Assembly (NCBI GenBank): GCA_947474905.1
Contig: CANJKQ010000032.1
Location: 1-7,696, forward strand
Direction of reading: 5' to 3'
DNA length: 7,696 bases
Source of the DNA: Pseudomonadota bacterium
GTDB lineage: Bacteria > Pseudomonadota > Alphaproteobacteria > Sphingomonadales > Sphingomonadaceae
Below, piece after piece: positions 5,853-7,696 of this stretch. Below the pieces are notes generated by a model. The model searched no databases, was not told where the DNA came from, and saw only the letters and a program-made list of their open reading frames with translations. The first letter of the stretch is position 1. Each line of letters starts with the position of its first letter. The position numbers were made by a program, and so were the translations under genes.

Positions 5853-7696
5853 ATGCTATCCAATGATTTCCAGCCATTGGCAGTGAACGGCACCGCCGCC
5901 GGGGCAGGCCAGCCCTTGTTCATCCTTTCCTTTCGCCAGCGCGACGAATTGGCGACGCTGGCGGCGGGCGCGGGCTGGCAAGTCGTGGCGGCGCGGCGGG
6001 GTGACGCGGTGGCGCAGCGTTTCGGGTCGAGCGGTGCCCGCGTCGCCGTGGTTGATGCGCGCGGCGCGCTGGGCGACGGGCTGGCCGCGGTTGCCGCGCT
6101 GGGCGAGGCGGCGGCGGCGAGCGGGGCGGCGCTGCTGGTGCTGGTGTCGCGGCCCGATACCGGCGAGATCGGCGCGTTTCTTGAGGCGGGTGCAACGCAT
6201 TTTCTGGCAAGCCCGCATAGCGAAGCCGAATTCCTCTACGCGCTGCGCTATGCCGCGCGCCACGCCGATCGCACCACCACTGATCGCCGACGCCAATCGG
6301 CGACGACCGCGCTGGGGCTGCGCCTTGCGGGCGGGCGGTTGCGGCTGACCCCGGCGCTGGCGGCATTGCTTGATGTCGAGGAGACCGCGTCGGCCAGGTC
6401 GGTGCTGGCCGGGCTGCCCCATGACGAGCGGCGCAATGTGCTGCAGGCGATACGGCGCGCCCGGCAACAGGGGCCGACGGCGGTTGCGCTGGACGTGGCG
6501 CCGCTCGGCCGGATCGCGCTTCACCTTCAGGTCGATGCCGGCGGGCGGCTCGACGGTCTGGTCGAGCGGTTGATCGACACGCCCACCGCGCGGACGATCG
6601 TCGCCGATGCGCTGGTGCCGCCGCGCGATGCCGCGCATGGCCGGGGCTGGCTGGAGCAGCGGCTGCGGCTGGGCAGTCGCGTGCCGCTGCACGGGCTGCT
6701 CGTCAGCTTCAGCCGTTTTGACATCGTCAACACCGCCTATGGCCGGGCGATTGGCGACGCGCTGATCCGTGCGGCCCTGCAGCGCATCGATGACGTCGCC
6801 GGATCGGTGCTGGGGCGCGATTTCGTCGCGGTCCGCATGGCGGGCGCCGATTTCATGCTCGCCGCCGCCGCTCCGGCCGCGCAGATCGAGGTCGCCGGTG
6901 GCCGCATCGCCGAGGCGCTGGCGCGGCCATTCATCGCCGGTGGTCAGATGGTGGTGATGGGCTGCCGCATCGGCATTGCGACCGCTATTGAGGGGGATGA
7001 TGTCGCCGCGCTGCTGCGCCGCGCGTCGGAAGCGCTGGCCGAGGCGCGGTCATCCGACAGCGCGACGATGGTCATCCATGATGGCGGTCAGGCAAGCGCG
7101 GCGGCGCTCGATACCCTGGCGGTCGATCTGCGCCACGCGCTGGCGCAAGATGAAGTGGCGCTATTGTTTCAGCCGCAAGTGGCGATCGCGACCGGCAAGA
7201 TTGTCGGGGTCGAGGCGCTGGCACGGTGGGAGCATTCGGCCTTTGGCGCGCTGGGCGCGGAAACGCTGTTCGCCGCCGCCGAACGCGCCGAGCTGGCGAT
7301 TGCCCTGTCGGACCATATCCAGCGTGGTGCGCTGGCGGCGGCGGCGCGCTGGCCCGCCGCGCTGCGCGAGCTGCGGCTGGCGATCAACCTTACCGCCGCC
7401 GATATCGCCCGGCCCAATTTCGCCGATATTTTCCTCGATCGGGTCGATAGCAGCGGCTTTCCCCGCGCCCGGCTGACGGTGGAGATCACCGAAAGCGGGC
7501 TGATCGACGATCTGGGCGCCGCCGCCCGGCTGCTGGGGGCATTGCGCGCGGCGGGCCTGCGCGTGGCGATCGACGATTTCGGTACGGGCTATTCGAGCCT
7601 GGCCTATCTAAAGGCGTTGCCGCTCGATTATCTCAAGATCGACAAGAAATTGGCGCAGGACATTGCCGGTTCCGCCCGTGACCGCGTGGTGGTGCG
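5853..7696 (+). CDS. c-di-GMP signalling protein: receiver-like, degenerate GGDEF, intact EAL (3' truncated by window)
   Basis: Uninterrupted frame of 614 codons from ATG 5853 that leaves the window without a stop. The in-frame TAG at 5841 limits the start to ATG 5853 or TTG 5850. Residues about 20-137 resemble a receiver fold (VAVVDARG with D68, LLVLVSR, GATHFLASP). However, the usual acidic pair is absent after the first strand (FILSFRQRDE), and the conserved Lys before the Pro near position 121 is replaced, so it is probably a non-phosphorylated pseudo-receiver. About 150-240 is a possible PAS-like linker. About 275-415 is a GGDEF domain with motif AGADF (330-334), which should not make c-di-GMP. 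About 425 onward is an EAL domain with EAL (454-456), the Asn in INLT (512), EITES (544-548), DDFGTGYSSL (574-583) and K595 in YLKID. These are metal and catalytic residues of active phosphodiesterases, so hydrolysis of c-di-GMP to pGpG is likely. Cytoplasmic; no membrane segment seen. Confidence 0.9.
   Translation, partial: MLSNDFQPLAVNGTAAGAGQPLFILSFRQRDELATLAAGAGWQVVAARRGDAVAQRFGSSGARVAVVDARGALGDGLAAVAALGEAAAASGAALLVLVSRPDTGEIGAFLEAGATHFLASPHSEAEFLYALRYAARHADRTTTDRRRQSATTALGLRLAGGRLRLTPALAALLDVEETASARSVLAGLPHDERRNVLQAIRRARQQGPTAVALDVAPLGRIALHLQVDAGGRLDGLVERLIDTPTARTIVADALVPPRDAAHGRGWLEQRLRLGSRVPLHGLLVSFSRFDIVNTAYGRAIGDALIRAALQRIDDVAGSVLGRDFVAVRMAGADFMLAAAAPAAQIEVAGGRIAEALARPFIAGGQMVVMGCRIGIATAIEGDDVAALLRRASEALAEARSSDSATMVIHDGGQASAAALDTLAVDLRHALAQDEVALLFQPQVAIATGKIVGVEALARWEHSAFGALGAETLFAAAERAELAIALSDHIQRGALAAAARWPAALRELRLAINLTAADIARPNFADIFLDRVDSSGFPRARLTVEITESGLIDDLGAAARLLGALRAAGLRVAIDDFGTGYSSLAYLKALPLDYLKIDKKLAQDIAGSARDRVVV

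Noticed and set aside
5856..6692. 278-codon minus-strand open frame
   Set aside because: It lies opposite the N-terminal half of the EAL protein. The continuous 614-codon plus-strand frame with GGDEF and EAL motifs explains the region.
6976..7476. Plus-strand 166-codon open frame inside the EAL gene
   Set aside because: It is out of frame with the EAL domain, which reads through without a break. The Arg/Ser/Pro-rich product is typical of an offset frame in GC-rich DNA.

Overview
The window is a chromosomal stretch of a GC-rich alphaproteobacterium, most likely a sphingomonad (Sphingomonadales). This rests on strong G/C preference at third codon positions, the protein families present, and intergenic palindromic repeats of a style I associate with sphingomonads. 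No search was run, so the taxon is an inference. The content is mostly housekeeping: there is no transposase, integrase, CRISPR array, defence cassette or biosynthetic cluster, and I see no strong case for a new multi-gene system.

Layout. (1) Bases 1-2143, plus strand: the 3' part of a LiuR-like MerR regulator, then after 41 bp a complete 603-residue acyl-CoA dehydrogenase of the long DmdC/FadE-like class. They are probably one unit, with the regulator controlling acyl-CoA catabolism. (2) Bases 2144-2358: the convergent gap, holding a compound palindromic element built of two similar modules in inverted orientation (2166-2346). (3) Bases 2359-3761, minus strand: a complete tRNA-Asn(GTT) with encoded CCA, followed 26 bp later by a membrane-anchored SleB-type cell wall hydrolase. 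A tRNA promoter is visible at 3801-3830. (4) Bases 3881-3988: a second inverted pair of hairpin modules, preceded by a 19-bp tandem duplication. (5) Bases 3997-5771, minus strand: moaA (GTP 3',8-cyclase, molybdenum cofactor synthesis) and nadK (NAD kinase), coupled by a 4-bp ATGA overlap. (6) Bases 5772-5852: a compact divergent promoter region. (7) Bases 5853-7696, plus strand: a large open reading frame that runs off the window. It encodes a c-di-GMP signalling protein with a receiver-like N-terminus, a degenerate GGDEF domain (AGADF) and an EAL domain with its visible catalytic motifs intact.

Working together: the MerR-dehydrogenase pair and the moaA-nadK pair are the only clear functional couplings. 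The points that most repay a second look are the two module-pair repeats at the ends of transcription units, a promoter placement suggesting a leaderless mRNA for the EAL protein, and the degenerate-GGDEF/intact-EAL architecture.
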